DNA of 40,926 nucleotides from an uncultured Chlorobiaceae bacterium (GCA_903851385.1 CAINOC010000119.1:1-40926); one strand, 5' to 3'; shown: positions 32,128 through 40,802, counted from the first letter of the stretch. The notes: generated from the letters alone by a model not told the origin. Made by a program: numbers and translations.

Positions 32128-33552
32128 TCAATGCTCGATTGTTCTTTTTTCAATGTCATGCTTCAGTTCGCTGGCAAGTTCTTCCGCCCGGGCTTTTGTA
32201 GGTGCTTCAGAGTATATTCTCACAATAGGCTCGGTGTTTGAGGGCCGTAAATGAACCCAGCTGTCGGCAAAATCAAGTTTGAGTCCGTCAAGAGTGTTTG
32301 CCTCGGCGTTGGGGTAGTGTCGGGCAATATCGGAAAATATTTTTTCAAGTGAGCTGCGGTCTCCGGAGGAAAGCGTGATTTTCTGTTTTGACATAACGTA
32401 ATCGGGGAAATGCTTGCGGAATTGAGTGAGTGTTCCACCGTTGTTCTGGATCCGCCAGTGGGTGAATGCCTGGACGAAAAGTGCTATTCCGACTAAGGCA
32501 TCGCGACCGTAATGCAACTCAGGTAGAATAACTCCGCCGTTTCCTTCTCCTCCTATGACCACGTCCATTTGTTTCATGAGAGCACTGACATTGGCTTCGC
32601 CAACTTTTGCACTGTAGCATTGCACGCCGTACTTTTCTGCGATGTCTCGCAGAGCGCGGCTGCTTGAGAGGTTGTTTGCGATGGGCCCTCTATGCTGTTG
32701 CAGATAAAAATCTGCGCAGGCGACAAGCGTGTATTCTTCTCCGAAGAGTGAGCCATCTTCACAGATAAGGGCGAGCCGGTCGACATCGGGATCAACGATA
32801 AGGGCAAAATCGCATTTGCTTTCTTTAACAGCGGCGATGGTGGTAGAGAGATTTTCCTCGATTGGTTCGGGGTTTCGGGGAAATAGTCCGGTGCCGCCGC
32901 ATGCGAACGGAACAATGGTTGCTATGCCGAGTTTTTTACAAAGTTTTGGCACAATGGAGTAACCGGCACCTTCAACACAGTCGACAAGAACCCGGAACTG
33001 CTGTAAAGCAATGGTTGCTGGATCTATACAGGGCAATTGAAGGACTTTTTCGATATGCAGGTCATCATATCGGTCATTTTGGGAAATCGTGCCGATGGTG
33101 TCCCAGTGTGCGTAGACAAAAAGCTCTTTTTCAGCAATGTCGAGCAGTTCATCAACCTGGATACTGGTTAAAAACTCGCCATGGTGATTCAGCATTTTCA
33201 GGGCGTTCCATGCGACGGGGTTATGTGATGCTGTAATAATGAGTCCTCCGTTGGCATGTTCTTCAGTAACAGCGATTTCAACGGTTGGCGTTGTAGCAAC
33301 TCCAATATCGATAACATCGCACCCGCAAAGCACAAGGGTATTGCTGATGAGATCGCTGATTGCTTTGCCGGTCGGCCTTGTGTCTCTGCCGATGACAATT
33401 CGCGGCTTTTGTTCAGGAGTCAGGTGGGTATGATCCTTTTTATTTCGCAGAATCCATGAGGCGAAGGCCATCGCGAATGCTGTAAGATTTTTAGGGGTCA
33501 GGCTGTCGCCAACTATCCCTCTTATCCCGGAAACGCTGATCATCAGGCTCAT
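32128..33552 (-). CDS. glmM: Phosphoglucosamine mutase, archaeal/Bacteroidota type
   Basis: This is an alpha-D-phosphohexomutase that should convert GlcN-6-phosphate to GlcN-1-phosphate for amino sugar synthesis. From ATG 33552 there are 474 residues. The N-terminus [20 protein letters not shown] fits the archaeal/Bacteroidota GlmM group (SGIRG block). The active-site serine lies in [16 protein letters not shown], about residue 108. The metal loop is [10 protein letters not shown] and the sugar loop GEGNGGVI. The phosphate-binding end is [18 protein letters not shown]. All four domains are complete. ATG 33543 is another possible start. Phosphomannomutase or phosphoglucomutase activity is an alternative reading. 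It precedes the ABC exporter gene. Confidence 0.88.
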   Translation of the reverse strand: MSLMISVSGIRGIVGDSLTPKNLTAFAMAFASWILRNKKDHTHLTPEQKPRIVIGRDTRPTGKAISDLISNTLVLCGCDVIDIGVATTPTVEIAVTEEHANGGLIITASHNPVAWNALKMLNHHGEFLTSIQVDELLDIAEKELFVYAHWDTIGTISQNDRYDDLHIEKVLQLPCIDPATIALQQFRVLVDCVEGAGYSIVPKLCKKLGIATIVPFACGGTGLFPRNPEPIEENLSTTIAAVKESKCDFALIVDPDVDRLALICEDGSLFGEEYTLVACADFYLQQHRGPIANNLSSSRALRDIAEKYGVQCYSAKVGEANVSALMKQMDVVIGGEGNGGVILPELHYGRDALVGIALFVQAFTHWRIQNNGGTLTQFRKHFPDYVMSKQKITLSSGDRSSLEKIFSDIARHYPNAEANTLDGLKLDFADSWVHLRPSNTEPIVRIYSEAPTKARAEELASELKHDIEKRTIEH

Positions 33553-33757
33553 AATGCAGGTGATTCTTATGATGAAAATTTTGCGCAATATAAGAAAAAG
33601 AAGGGATGTTAGCCCTACTTGATTGTTTGTATCAGGTGTTCAGTGAGGGTTCTTTTGTTTGCAGGAGGGGAGGTAACCTTTTGATTTATTGGTTGATTAT
33701 TTTATATTGCAACCCGTTTGTTAATGAAAAATTATTTTATCCTAACAGCAACATTAT

Positions 33758-34030
33758 ATGCCTTTACACAAATCGGCTGAAAAAAGACTTCGGCAGTCAG
33801 AAAGAAGAAATGCCAGGAACAGATCAAGGAAAAAAGAGCTGAAAGTTCTTGTGAAAAATATGCAGAAACTGATTGATACCAGCGCTGACAAGGCTGTTGT
33901 CGAAGTTGCCTACCGTTCAGCTGTTCAGAAACTCGATAGACTCGGGGTGAAAAATTATATTCACGCCAATAAAGCATCCCGTAAAAAATCTCAGTTGACA
34001 CGTCTTTTAAATAGTTACGTGCAAGGTTAA
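33758..34030 (+). CDS. rpsT: 30S ribosomal protein S20
   Basis: S20 is a primary 16S rRNA-binding protein of the 30S body. The 90-residue, highly basic product shows the family pattern: [20 protein letters not shown] then [15 protein letters not shown] at the N-terminus and [20 protein letters not shown] followed by [20 protein letters not shown] at the C-terminus. It forms a three-helix bundle. No strong ribosome binding site precedes the ATG (AACATTAT), which is common for rpsT. It stands alone, divergently from glmM, with a 205-base AT-rich gap that probably holds both promoters. Confidence 0.95.
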   Translation: MPLHKSAEKRLRQSERRNARNRSRKKELKVLVKNMQKLIDTSADKAVVEVAYRSAVQKLDRLGVKNYIHANKASRKKSQLTRLLNSYVQG

Positions 34031-34126
34031 AATAAAAGAAGAAAAGGTTTTGTCTTATAGGTCTGAACGGTCTGTGAACATATTTTTTCTGAAGTTTTTA
34101 AGCTGGGATTTCACTAAACTGCTTTC

Positions 34127-34729
34127 ATGTTTGCATATTTTCGCGGCAAGCTGGCTTTTCTTTTACCTGAAGAGGCTGTGGTGGAGGTTTCGGGTATTGC
34201 TTACCGGTTTTTGATTTCCGCAAGCACTCATCGTCAGCTGCCCAAGCCGGGCAGCGATGTGCTGCTGTTTTCACATCTTTCTGTCAGGGAGGATGCTTTC
34301 CAGCTTTATGGTTTTTCAAAGGAGGAGGAGCGTCAGTTGTTCCGCCTGCTTCTGCTTACTTCAGGCGTAGGACCCAAGCTTGCTTTGGCGGTTCTTTCCG
34401 GATTGCCTGTTCAGGATGTTCACGAAGCCATTCTTGCTAATGCTCCTGAGAAGCTATACGGTATAACGGGTGTAGGCAAGAAAACTGCAGCAAGGATAAT
34501 TCTTGAATTACGGGATAAAATTCTGAAACTGCCGGATGTTGGTGGTGTGGCTGTATCGTCAATGGCTCAAACATCCCGTTTGAGGGAGGATGCTGTCAAT
34601 GCCCTTGTAACGTTGGGATTTTCAAGAATCACGGTGCAGAAAGCTGTTGCAGGTATTCTTGAACAGCATCCCGATCTCACCGTCGAAGAGGTGGTTAAAT
34701 CAGCGCTTGTTTCAATTCATAACAGTTAG
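34127..34729 (+). CDS. ruvA: Holliday junction branch migration protein RuvA
   Basis: RuvA binds Holliday junctions and loads the RuvB helicase. The 200-residue protein has the N-terminal OB domain ([20 protein letters not shown], then [14 protein letters not shown]). The tandem helix-hairpin-helix domain follows: [20 protein letters not shown] near residue 68-87 and [20 protein letters not shown] near 108-127. The C-terminal RuvB-binding domain ([20 protein letters not shown]) completes it. All expected parts are intact. ruvB and ruvC are not in the window. folC starts 10 bases downstream with a GTG, so the two genes are probably co-transcribed. Confidence 0.96.
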   Translation: MFAYFRGKLAFLLPEEAVVEVSGIAYRFLISASTHRQLPKPGSDVLLFSHLSVREDAFQLYGFSKEEERQLFRLLLLTSGVGPKLALAVLSGLPVQDVHEAILANAPEKLYGITGVGKKTAARIILELRDKILKLPDVGGVAVSSMAQTSRLREDAVNALVTLGFSRITVQKAVAGILEQHPDLTVEEVVKSALVSIHNS

Positions 34730-34739
34730 CGCAAAAACA

Positions 34740-36011
34740 GTGACCTACCAGGAAGCTCTCGATTTCCTTTATCCTCTCCATCGATTTGGAATAAAACCAG
34801 GCCTTGATCGTGTATACACCCTGCTGGATGCTGTCGGCTCTCCGCATAAGCGATTAGGTATGGTGGTTCATATTGCCGGGACTAATGGCAAAGGAACTGT
34901 TGCGGCTGCGGTTGCTTCGATATTTCAGGCCAGCGGGAAAAAAACTGCGCTCTATACTTCTCCTCATCTGGTTGATTTTACTGAAAGGATTAGAATTAAC
35001 GGTGAGCCGATAGCAAGGGAGATGGTTGCTTCCTATTGTTCGCGCTTGAAGGGTGCAGTGATTGAAAACCAGTCCACCTTTTTTGAGGCGACTACTGCTC
35101 TTGCGTTTGCCTGGTTTGCCGAGGAAGGAGTTGAGGTTTCTGTTATTGAGACCGGTATGGGCGGGCGGCTTGATGCTACCAATGTTGTTCGGTGCGATTA
35201 TGCAGTGATTCCAAGTATTGGTATGGATCATACCGAGTGGCTGGGAGAGACTCTCTCTTTGATTGCTGCTGAAAAAGCTGCTATTATCAAAAAAGGGTGC
35301 AAAGTATTTACCGCTGTTGGTGATCCGGAGGCATTATTGCCTATTGAGCAACAGGCTCAGTTGTGTGGTGCTTCGCTGTTTTTGGTTGGAAAAGATCTGC
35401 TCAGCACTGTCGTTTCGGCAGAACCTGGAATGCTTGAGCTAGATGTCAGCAGTGCTTCAAGAGATTATCCAGGGCTTAAAGCGCCACTTACAGGTTCTTT
35501 TCACGCTTCAAATGTTTCGCTTGCTGTTATGGTTGCAGAGTGTGCTGGTGTTGAAGCAGATGCAATTTATTCGGGGCTTGAACGGTTATTGCAGACTGGG
35601 TACAGGGGAAGACTGGAAAAGATCGGTGAGCTTCCTTCCGTGCTTCTTGATGTGTCGCACAATGCTGATGGTATGCGGCAAACCGTTAATGCCCTTTTTT
35701 CATTAAAGGATAGATATCGTCGCATCTACGTCATTTTAGGACTTGCTTCGGATAAGGATGCCCGTGCGATTATTGCTGAGCTGCATCGTTTGCAGTGTAC
35801 TTTTGTTCCGGTTGCCATCCCTTCTGAGCGAAGTATGCCGGCTGAAGAACTCGCTGTTTTATGTGGGTATGAGGGCGGAGAAGAAATGGTGTTCAGTACC
35901 GGGCATGATGCGCTCGCCTCTCTTCGGCAAACAGCCAGCGAGGATGACCTGATTCTGGTGACGGGTTCGTTCTATCTTGCCGGTGATATTGTTACTTATT
36001 GTTCCGGTTAA
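34740..36011 (+). CDS. folC: Folylpolyglutamate synthase/dihydrofolate synthase
   Basis: FolC adds glutamate to dihydropteroate and extends the folate polyglutamate tail. It belongs to the Mur ligase family. With GTG 34740 as start the product has 423 residues. VTYQEALDFLYPLHRFGIKP opens the protein, and the ATP-binding loop VVHIAGTNGKGTVAAAVASI is near residues 41-60. TALYTSPHLVDFTERIRING, then EVSVIETGMGGRLDATNVV and IPSIGMDHTEWLGETLSLIA follow. LLDVSHNADGMRQTVNAL near 299 is the C-terminal domain motif. The frame is open further upstream, but that part overlaps ruvA in another frame and lacks family similarity. No clear ribosome binding site precedes the GTG. Confidence 0.93.
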   Translation: MTYQEALDFLYPLHRFGIKPGLDRVYTLLDAVGSPHKRLGMVVHIAGTNGKGTVAAAVASIFQASGKKTALYTSPHLVDFTERIRINGEPIAREMVASYCSRLKGAVIENQSTFFEATTALAFAWFAEEGVEVSVIETGMGGRLDATNVVRCDYAVIPSIGMDHTEWLGETLSLIAAEKAAIIKKGCKVFTAVGDPEALLPIEQQAQLCGASLFLVGKDLLSTVVSAEPGMLELDVSSASRDYPGLKAPLTGSFHASNVSLAVMVAECAGVEADAIYSGLERLLQTGYRGRLEKIGELPSVLLDVSHNADGMRQTVNALFSLKDRYRRIYVILGLASDKDARAIIAELHRLQCTFVPVAIPSERSMPAEELAVLCGYEGGEEMVFSTGHDALASLRQTASEDDLILVTGSFYLAGDIVTYCSG

Positions 36012-36320
36012 GGCATTGGGGTTTAAAAACGTTTTTTTATTGAAAAAATTTTATATTTAGTTCAAACCACCAAAATTCTTCTTGCATGTAAGGGCAACCT
36101 CTTGCCGTAATTTCTTGTAGTGATTATCCCTTTATTTCAATTATAGATTTCCCCTGTCATCTTCTTTCCGGCTTTCATGTTACATGGCAAAGCGCTAAAG
36201 CTACTTTTCATTCATGATTCACCTCATCGGCCTTTACGGTTAATCTGCCGGCCAGAAGTCACGGGCTACGTGGGTCTTATCCAATTTTTTTAAAAATAAC
36301 AAGCGTTGAATACAACTACA
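36012..36320 (+). other. Non-coding leader region upstream of rho
   Basis: About 310 bases without a credible gene separate folC from the rho ATG. The first part is very AT-rich (AAAAACGTTTTTTTATTG near 36026-36043, a small palindrome plus T-run that may end the folC transcript). The rest is pyrimidine-rich and unstructured by eye, with two Rho-site-like stretches low in G. No heptad repeats, tRNA or riboswitch pattern was recognised. A long untranslated rho leader subject to autoregulation is plausible but not shown. Confidence 0.4.
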
Positions 36321-37610
36321 ATGTCGAACAATTCGGGTTTTAAAGGTCTGGACATCAATATGCTCCAGAAAAAGAAGGTTTTTGAGTTGCATGCTTTAGC
36401 CAAAGAAATTGGCGTGATGGCTGCCGGCTTACGGAAGGAAGAGTTGATTTTTAAGATTATTGAGGCCCAGTCGCAGAAAAATTCGGATTCTGAAAGCGGC
36501 AATGTGATGGTGAACACGGGTGTTCTGCAGGTAATACCGGAAGGTTACGGTTTTTTACGATCCGCCAATTATAATTACCTCTCTTCCCCTGACGATATTT
36601 ATGTTTCTCCTTCGCAGATCAAGCGGTTTAATATGCGAACCGGTGACACGGTATCCGGTCAGGTGAGGGCTCCAAAGGAGGGTGAACGTTTTTTTGCTCT
36701 GCTTAAGATTAATACTATCGATGGTAACGATCCGGAAATTACCAGAGAAAGGCCTTATTTTGAAAATCTGACTCCGCTCTTTCCTCGTGAACGTCTCAAG
36801 CTCGAAACAAAGCAGTCTGAAGCATGCGGACGTATTATGGATATTTTTACTCCTATCGGTAAAGGGCAGAGGGGTTTGATTGTCGCGCAGCCGAAAACCG
36901 GTAAAACGATGCTTTTACAGATGATTGCCAATGCGATCATAAAAAATCACCCAGAGGTCTACCTGATTGTTCTGCTTATCGATGAACGTCCTGAAGAGGT
37001 GACCGATATGGCTCGAAGTGTGCCGGCAGAGGTGGTGAGTTCAACTTTTGATGAGGATCCTGAACGTCATGTTCTTGTGGCCGACATGGTGCTTGAAAAG
37101 GCAAAGCGCCTTGTTGAGGTTGGCAGGGATGTGGTGGTGCTGCTTGACTCCATTACCAGGCTGGCCAGGGCTCATAATACGATCATTCCTCATTCGGGGA
37201 AAATTTTGTCCGGCGGTATTGATGCCAATGCACTGACCAAGCCAAAACGTTTTTTTGGCGCTGCCCGTAATATTGAAGAGGGTGGTAGTCTGACCATTAT
37301 TGCCACGGCGCTTGTTGATACTGGTTCGCGTATGGATGATGTTATTTTTGAAGAGTTTAAGGGTACGGGTAATATGGAGCTTCTGCTCGATCGCAGGCTT
37401 TCTGAACGCCGGATATTTCCCTCTATTGATATTCTCCGTTCAGGTACGCGTAAGGAGGAACTTCTGTTTTCTCAGGAAGAACTTTCCAGAACATGGCTTC
37501 TCAGAAAGTACCTTGCCGATAAGAATCCGATCGAATGCATGGAGTTCATGCGCGAGAAAATGGCTGATACCAAAGACAATAAGGAGTTTTTCAAGTATAT
37601 GAATGCCTGA
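36321..37610 (+). CDS. rho: Transcription termination factor Rho
   Basis: Rho is a hexameric RNA helicase that ends transcription. From ATG 36321 the protein has 429 residues; a TTG at 36306 is in frame but less likely. Rho_N ([20 protein letters not shown]) is near residues 22-41. The cold-shock-like RNA-binding domain follows ([40 protein letters not shown]). The ATPase core starts near 160, with Walker [13 protein letters not shown] near 190. [14 protein letters not shown] and [15 protein letters not shown] carry Walker B. The Q-loop/R-loop region [20 protein letters not shown] follows, then the arginine finger region [16 protein letters not shown]. It is complete and of ordinary length, without the large inserts seen in some phyla. 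Confidence 0.97.
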   Translation: MSNNSGFKGLDINMLQKKKVFELHALAKEIGVMAAGLRKEELIFKIIEAQSQKNSDSESGNVMVNTGVLQVIPEGYGFLRSANYNYLSSPDDIYVSPSQIKRFNMRTGDTVSGQVRAPKEGERFFALLKINTIDGNDPEITRERPYFENLTPLFPRERLKLETKQSEACGRIMDIFTPIGKGQRGLIVAQPKTGKTMLLQMIANAIIKNHPEVYLIVLLIDERPEEVTDMARSVPAEVVSSTFDEDPERHVLVADMVLEKAKRLVEVGRDVVVLLDSITRLARAHNTIIPHSGKILSGGIDANALTKPKRFFGAARNIEEGGSLTIIATALVDTGSRMDDVIFEEFKGTGNMELLLDRRLSERRIFPSIDILRSGTRKEELLFSQEELSRTWLLRKYLADKNPIECMEFMREKMADTKDNKEFFKYMNA

Positions 37611-37728
37611 GGCGCCCTTTTTGCTCTGCATATCCAGAAACAAATCGGTGGTTGCGGAAGGACTTTTGAAACGAAATACATGCAGCTCCTTAAAGAATAT
37701 GAATTTAAGTTTAGTAGTGAATTAAGGT

Positions 37729-37758
37729 TTGTTGTTTTGAAAAAACTTTCTATATTAT
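37729..37758 (+). promoter_or_regulatory. Possible sigma-70-type promoter before the AURKAIP1-like gene and tRNAs
   Basis: TTGTTG (37729-37734), an 18-base spacer and TATTAT (37753-37758) lie 35 bases before the small gene start, in an AT-rich region after rho. The match is moderate and unproven. Confidence 0.35.
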
Positions 37759-37792
37759 CTGCCTTTAAAACAAGAGGAAAGACACTTACTAT

Positions 37793-37900
37793 ATGCCCTG
37801 CGGAAAAAAGAGAAAACGTCATAAGATGGCGGTACATAAGCGTAAAAAGATGCGCCGTAAGAACAGGCACAAGAAGCGCCAGAGATACCAGAATAAGTAA
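37793..37900 (+). CDS. AURKAIP1/COX24-domain small basic protein
   Basis: A 35-codon frame runs from ATG 37793 to TAA 37900. The product starts MPCGKKRKRHKMAVHKRKKM and ends RRKNRHKKRQRYQNK. More than half of the residues are Lys, Arg or His. This matches the short AURKAIP1/COX24-domain proteins of Bacteroidota and Chlorobiota, which share the K(M)xxHKRKK(M/R)RRKxRHKK core with mitochondrial ribosomal proteins (mS38/bTHXc-like). A role as a small ribosome-associated protein is known or proposed for that family; here it is inferred. AGAGGA lies about 14 bases before the ATG, slightly far for a ribosome binding site. It stands between rho and tRNA-Lys. It is easily missed because of its size. 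Confidence 0.85.
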   Translation: MPCGKKRKRHKMAVHKRKKMRRKNRHKKRQRYQNK

Positions 37901-37935
37901 GTTCCGGTACTCTCTCTGTACCTAAGTTATAGGTT

Positions 37936-38008
37936 GAGAATATAGCTCAGTCGGTAGAGCATCTGCCTTTTAAGCAGAGGGTCGAAGGTTCGAGTCCTTC
38001 TATTCTCA
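37936..38008 (+). tRNA. tRNA-Lys (anticodon TTT)
   Basis: A complete cloverleaf of 73 bases: acceptor GAGAATA pairs with TATTCTC, D-arm GCTC-AGTCGGTA-GAGC, anticodon stem TCTGC/GCAGA with loop CTTTTAA (anticodon TTT), and T-arm with GGTTCGAGTCC. Discriminator base is A at 38008. The CCA end is not encoded, so it must be added by a nucleotidyltransferase. It lies 35 bases after the AURKAIP1-like gene. Confidence 0.97.
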
Positions 38009-38029
38009 CTGAAATATCTGTTATTTCAG
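38009..38029 (+). other. Hairpin between the two tRNAs
   Basis: CTGAAAT-ATCTGTT-ATTTCAG forms a perfect 7-bp stem with a seven-base loop, starting on the base after the tRNA-Lys discriminator. No T-run follows, so it is probably not a terminator. It may mark 3' processing of the tandem tRNA precursor. Confidence 0.5.
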
Positions 38030-38040
38030 TGTATTGACAA

Positions 38041-38122
38041 GCCCGAGTGGTGAAATTGGTAGACACACTATCTTGAGGGGGTAGCGCCGAAAGGTGTAGG
38101 AGTTCGAATCTCCTCTCGGGCA
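38041..38122 (+). tRNA. tRNA-Leu (anticodon GAG)
   Basis: An 82-base class II tRNA: acceptor GCCCGAG pairs with CTCGGGC, and the anticodon stem CTATC/GGTAG encloses loop TTGAGGG with anticodon GAG (38075-38077). A variable arm (CGCCGAAAGGTG) is followed by the T-arm with GTTCGAATC. Discriminator is A at 38122; CCA is not encoded. It lies 32 bases after tRNA-Lys and probably shares one transcript, ended by the following terminator. Confidence 0.96.
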
Positions 38123-38135
38123 CTTGTTTTTTATG

Positions 38136-38161
38136 AAAGCCGCTTTTAAGCGGCTTTTTTT
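38136..38161 (+). terminator. Rho-independent terminator after the tRNA pair
   Basis: AGCCGCTT-TT-AAGCGGCT is a strong 8-bp stem (38138-38155), extended by flanking A/T pairs and followed by TTTTTTT. It ends the rho/AURKAIP1/tRNA transcript before etfB. Confidence 0.9.
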
Positions 38162-38273
38162 ATCCCCGCAGTTTTTTGCTCTTGGTGTTGTAGATGTATT
38201 ATGTTGTACATGATAGTGCTGGATAATCTCTTTTTCCCGTCATTGCCATCTCTGTTAATCCGGAAAAAATTTG

Positions 38274-39032
38274 ATGAATATTGCCGTTTGCGTCTGTTCT
38301 GTGCCTGATACTGCTTCAGTGGTTGGGTATCTGGATGGAGCAATAGATTATTCAAGAGTGAATGTGGTCATGAATCCCTATGATGAGTATGCTCTTGAGG
38401 AAGCAGTGAGGTTCAAAGAGTGCATTGAAGGGACTATGGTCACTGTTTTCAGCTTTACTCCTGATTCTGCAAAAGAGGTGCTTCGAAAAGCCCTTGCAAT
38501 GGGTGCAGACAGGGCTGTTCGGGTGCGTTGTTCTGAGGGTGAGTTACACCCGTCTGATCCGTTTCTGACAGCACTCAGTTTGAGTCGGGCAATTTCAGGT
38601 TTTTATGGAGCTCTTTTGCCTGACCTTGTTTTTTGCGGGAAGCAGTCTACGGATTTTCAAAGTGCCCAGGTTCCTTCGATGCTTGCTGAACTGTTTGGGA
38701 TGGCTTCGGTGAGCGGGATTACTTCTTTGCATGCATCCGGAGACTTTTTGCGGGTAGAGCGAGAAATTGAAGGGGGTATTGAAGCTATCGATGTTACTTT
38801 TCCTGCTGTGCTCAGTGCTGAAAAAGGTTTGAATGAGCCTCGTAATACCAGTATTCGAGCGGTAATGGATGCCAGAAAAAAAACTGTCGAGCTTTTGGAG
38901 GTCAGCCTTCATGAAGAGCCTTTTGTAGTTTTAAGCGGAATTGTGCCTCTTGAAAGAAAAAAAATATGTTGTTTTGTGCCGGATGAACATGAGCTGCTTC
39001 GAATTCTCAGCCATGACTGCAATCTGTTGTAA
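38274..39032 (+). CDS. etfB: Electron transfer flavoprotein beta subunit
   Basis: ETF is a soluble FAD protein that shuttles electrons between dehydrogenases and the quinone pool; the beta subunit also binds AMP or a second FAD. From ATG 38274 there are 252 residues. The family blocks are MNIAVCVCSVPDTASV at the N-terminus and VVMNPYDEYALEEAVRF near 30. VFCGKQSTDFQSAQVPSMLA lies near 120 and has the usual DGDTxQVP-like loop, here STDFQSAQVP. LSAEKGLNEPRNTSIRAVMD near 183 is the ETF-beta signature. A TTG at 38271 is in frame but less likely. etfA follows after 30 bases. No acyl-CoA dehydrogenase or ETF-quinone oxidoreductase gene is in the window, so its electron partners are open. Confidence 0.9.
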   Translation: MNIAVCVCSVPDTASVVGYLDGAIDYSRVNVVMNPYDEYALEEAVRFKECIEGTMVTVFSFTPDSAKEVLRKALAMGADRAVRVRCSEGELHPSDPFLTALSLSRAISGFYGALLPDLVFCGKQSTDFQSAQVPSMLAELFGMASVSGITSLHASGDFLRVEREIEGGIEAIDVTFPAVLSAEKGLNEPRNTSIRAVMDARKKTVELLEVSLHEEPFVVLSGIVPLERKKICCFVPDEHELLRILSHDCNLL

Positions 39033-39062
39033 TAGAGGTGCAAACGAACGATAAGTGCTGTG

Positions 39063-40040
39063 ATGAATAAATTTCTGGTATTTCTGGAGCAAAGAGAAGG
39101 TATTGTCAAACAATCGTCTATTTCTGCCTGGAACAGGGTTCAGGAGCTTGCGGCTTTAGATGGAAATTCGGTTGTTTCAGGAATTCTTGCAGGGCCGGTT
39201 GATACCCTGCAGCTTGATGGAGTATTGGCTGGTGATGGGGTTATTTATCATGCAGGAGAAGATGGGTTCGGGGTATACAATCAGGAGAAGTATACCAGAG
39301 TCGTTGCTGATACGTTTAAACGGGAAGCTTGTACTGCCTTGTTTTTTGCTGATACAGCTTTGAGCAGGGAGATTGCTCCACGGCTCTCTGTGCGTATACA
39401 GGCTTCATTACTCAGTGGAAGCACAACCGGTAAAGGTGTTGCAGATGGGGTTTCCAGACGGGTGTATTCAGGTTCCTTTCTGGCTTCATTTGTGCCAACC
39501 CGACAGCCAAGGATTTATATTCTTTCATCAAGTGCTCCAGTTCCTGCATTTCCTGATGGAGGGCGCATCCATTTCATAGATATGGAGCCTCAGCAATGCA
39601 GTGTTGAAGATTTTTTTCCGGTTGTTCGCAATATTATAATGGGTGAAGGGCCTCCTGATGTGGCCGAAGCGCGCATTGTTGTTGCTGGCGGAAGGGGAAT
39701 GGGTGGTGCGGAGGGTTTTGCGCTTCTTGAGCAGCTAGCGTTGCTTCTTGGGGGTGCTGTAGGAGCCAGCCGGACTGCAGTTGATGCCGGGTGGCGTCCT
39801 CATTCTGAACAGATCGGGCAGACTGGAAAAACAGTGGCTCCTGCACTCTATTTTGCATGCGGCATATCGGGCGCTGTGCAGCACCTTGCAGGTATCGGGT
39901 CAGCGGGTGTCGTTGTTGCCATTAACAGTGACAGGGATGCTCCTGTTTTTGATGCTGCAGATTATGGCCTTGTGGGCGATGTGCATATTGTGCTGCCGAA
40001 ATTGATTGATTTGCTTAAGGAATTTTTGAAGAAGCAATGA
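39063..40040 (+). CDS. etfA: Electron transfer flavoprotein alpha subunit
   Basis: The alpha subunit carries the FAD of ETF. From ATG 39063 there are 325 residues. The N-terminal domain runs from FLVFLEQREGIVKQSSISAW to about residue 190. The C-terminal FAD domain begins with ARIVVAGGRGMGGAEGFALL near 203-222 and continues with GAVGASRTAVDAGWRPHSEQ and IGQTGKTVAPALYFACGISG. It ends with AVQHLAGIGSAGVVVAINSD, the classic ETF-alpha signature near 275. All FAD contacts look conserved. The gene follows etfB directly. The DUF151 gene comes 78 bases downstream. Non-bifurcating or bifurcating type cannot be decided from inspection. Confidence 0.93.
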   Translation: MNKFLVFLEQREGIVKQSSISAWNRVQELAALDGNSVVSGILAGPVDTLQLDGVLAGDGVIYHAGEDGFGVYNQEKYTRVVADTFKREACTALFFADTALSREIAPRLSVRIQASLLSGSTTGKGVADGVSRRVYSGSFLASFVPTRQPRIYILSSSAPVPAFPDGGRIHFIDMEPQQCSVEDFFPVVRNIIMGEGPPDVAEARIVVAGGRGMGGAEGFALLEQLALLLGGAVGASRTAVDAGWRPHSEQIGQTGKTVAPALYFACGISGAVQHLAGIGSAGVVVAINSDRDAPVFDAADYGLVGDVHIVLPKLIDLLKEFLKKQ

Positions 40041-40118
40041 TTAACGGTACCTTATTGTTAAGATATACGGGTTGTATTGGATGCCTTCAGGTAGAACGTA
40101 AATATTTTTTTAAAGCCA

Positions 40119-40712
40119 ATGCGTAAACTTCAGGTGGATATTCTCGGGCTTTCTACAAGTCCTCATACTAACGGGGCTTATGCTCTAATTCTTTATGAAT
40201 TGGAGGGAAAGCGAAAGCTTCCGATTATTATTGGTGGTTTTGAAGCTCAAGCGATTGCCTTGAAGCTTGAAAATATAAAGCCTCCGAGACCGTTTACTCA
40301 TGATCTTTTTAAGAATATTGCCGATGTTTTTCATCTGCATGTCAATGAAATTATTATTGATGAACTGCACAATGAGACTTTTTATGCCAAGGTAGTGTGT
40401 GAAGTCAATGGTGAAGTGCATGAAATCGATGCACGTCCAAGCGATGCTATTGCCATTGCCGTACGATTTAATGCACCACTGTTTGTTACTGAAGAGATCA
40501 TGAATGAGGCTGGTATTAAGGAAGAGCAGAAAGAGGATGGAGAGGAGGATGAGGTGCTGCAGGCGGAAGAGGTTTCTCCTCTTGCTCTTGTCAGTCCTAA
40601 TGTAAGGCTTGAGGAACTGCAGTCGGCACTCAACGATGCCATAAGCAATGAAAATTATGAAGAGGCTGCCCGGCTGCGGGATGAAATTACACGATTGAAA
40701 AGCAGTTCATGA
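40119..40712 (+). CDS. DUF151 bifunctional-nuclease family protein with UVR motif
   Basis: The 197-residue protein has an N-terminal bifunctional nuclease (DUF151/BFN) domain. RKLQVDILGLSTSPHTNGAY opens it, followed by KLPIIIGGFEAQAIALKLEN, PRPFTHDLFKNIADVF and YAKVVCEVNGEVHEIDARPS then DAIAIAVRFNAPLFVTEEIM. An acidic linker (EEQKEDGEEDEVLQAEE) leads to a C-terminal UVR motif, VRLEELQSALNDAISNENYE followed by EAARLRDEITRLKSS, as in UvrB/UvrC and ClpC. DUF151 proteins are reported to have DNase/RNase activity in plants and are widespread in thermophiles, actinobacteria and Chlorobiota. The UVR motif suggests docking to a partner protein. The gene ends before a strong terminator. Confidence 0.9.
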   Translation: MRKLQVDILGLSTSPHTNGAYALILYELEGKRKLPIIIGGFEAQAIALKLENIKPPRPFTHDLFKNIADVFHLHVNEIIIDELHNETFYAKVVCEVNGEVHEIDARPSDAIAIAVRFNAPLFVTEEIMNEAGIKEEQKEDGEEDEVLQAEEVSPLALVSPNVRLEELQSALNDAISNENYEEAARLRDEITRLKSSS

Positions 40713-40734
40713 ACAAATGAAACAGGTAGAAAAG

Positions 40735-40761
40735 AAAAAAGGAGGCAGTGCCTCCTTTTTT
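40735..40761 (+). terminator. Rho-independent terminator
   Basis: GGAGGC-AGT-GCCTCC (40741-40755) flanked by six A residues before and six T after gives an almost perfect 27-base palindrome. It can act in both directions, ending the DUF151 transcript and the convergent Omp85-like transcript. Confidence 0.92.
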
Positions 40762-40802
40762 CTTTTGGAACAAACTATTCGAGAATATGACAGCTTTCGG
40801 AA

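Noticed and set aside
37680-37925. An 81-residue open frame after rho
   Set aside because: It overlaps the well-supported AURKAIP1-type gene in a different frame and its composition looks random.
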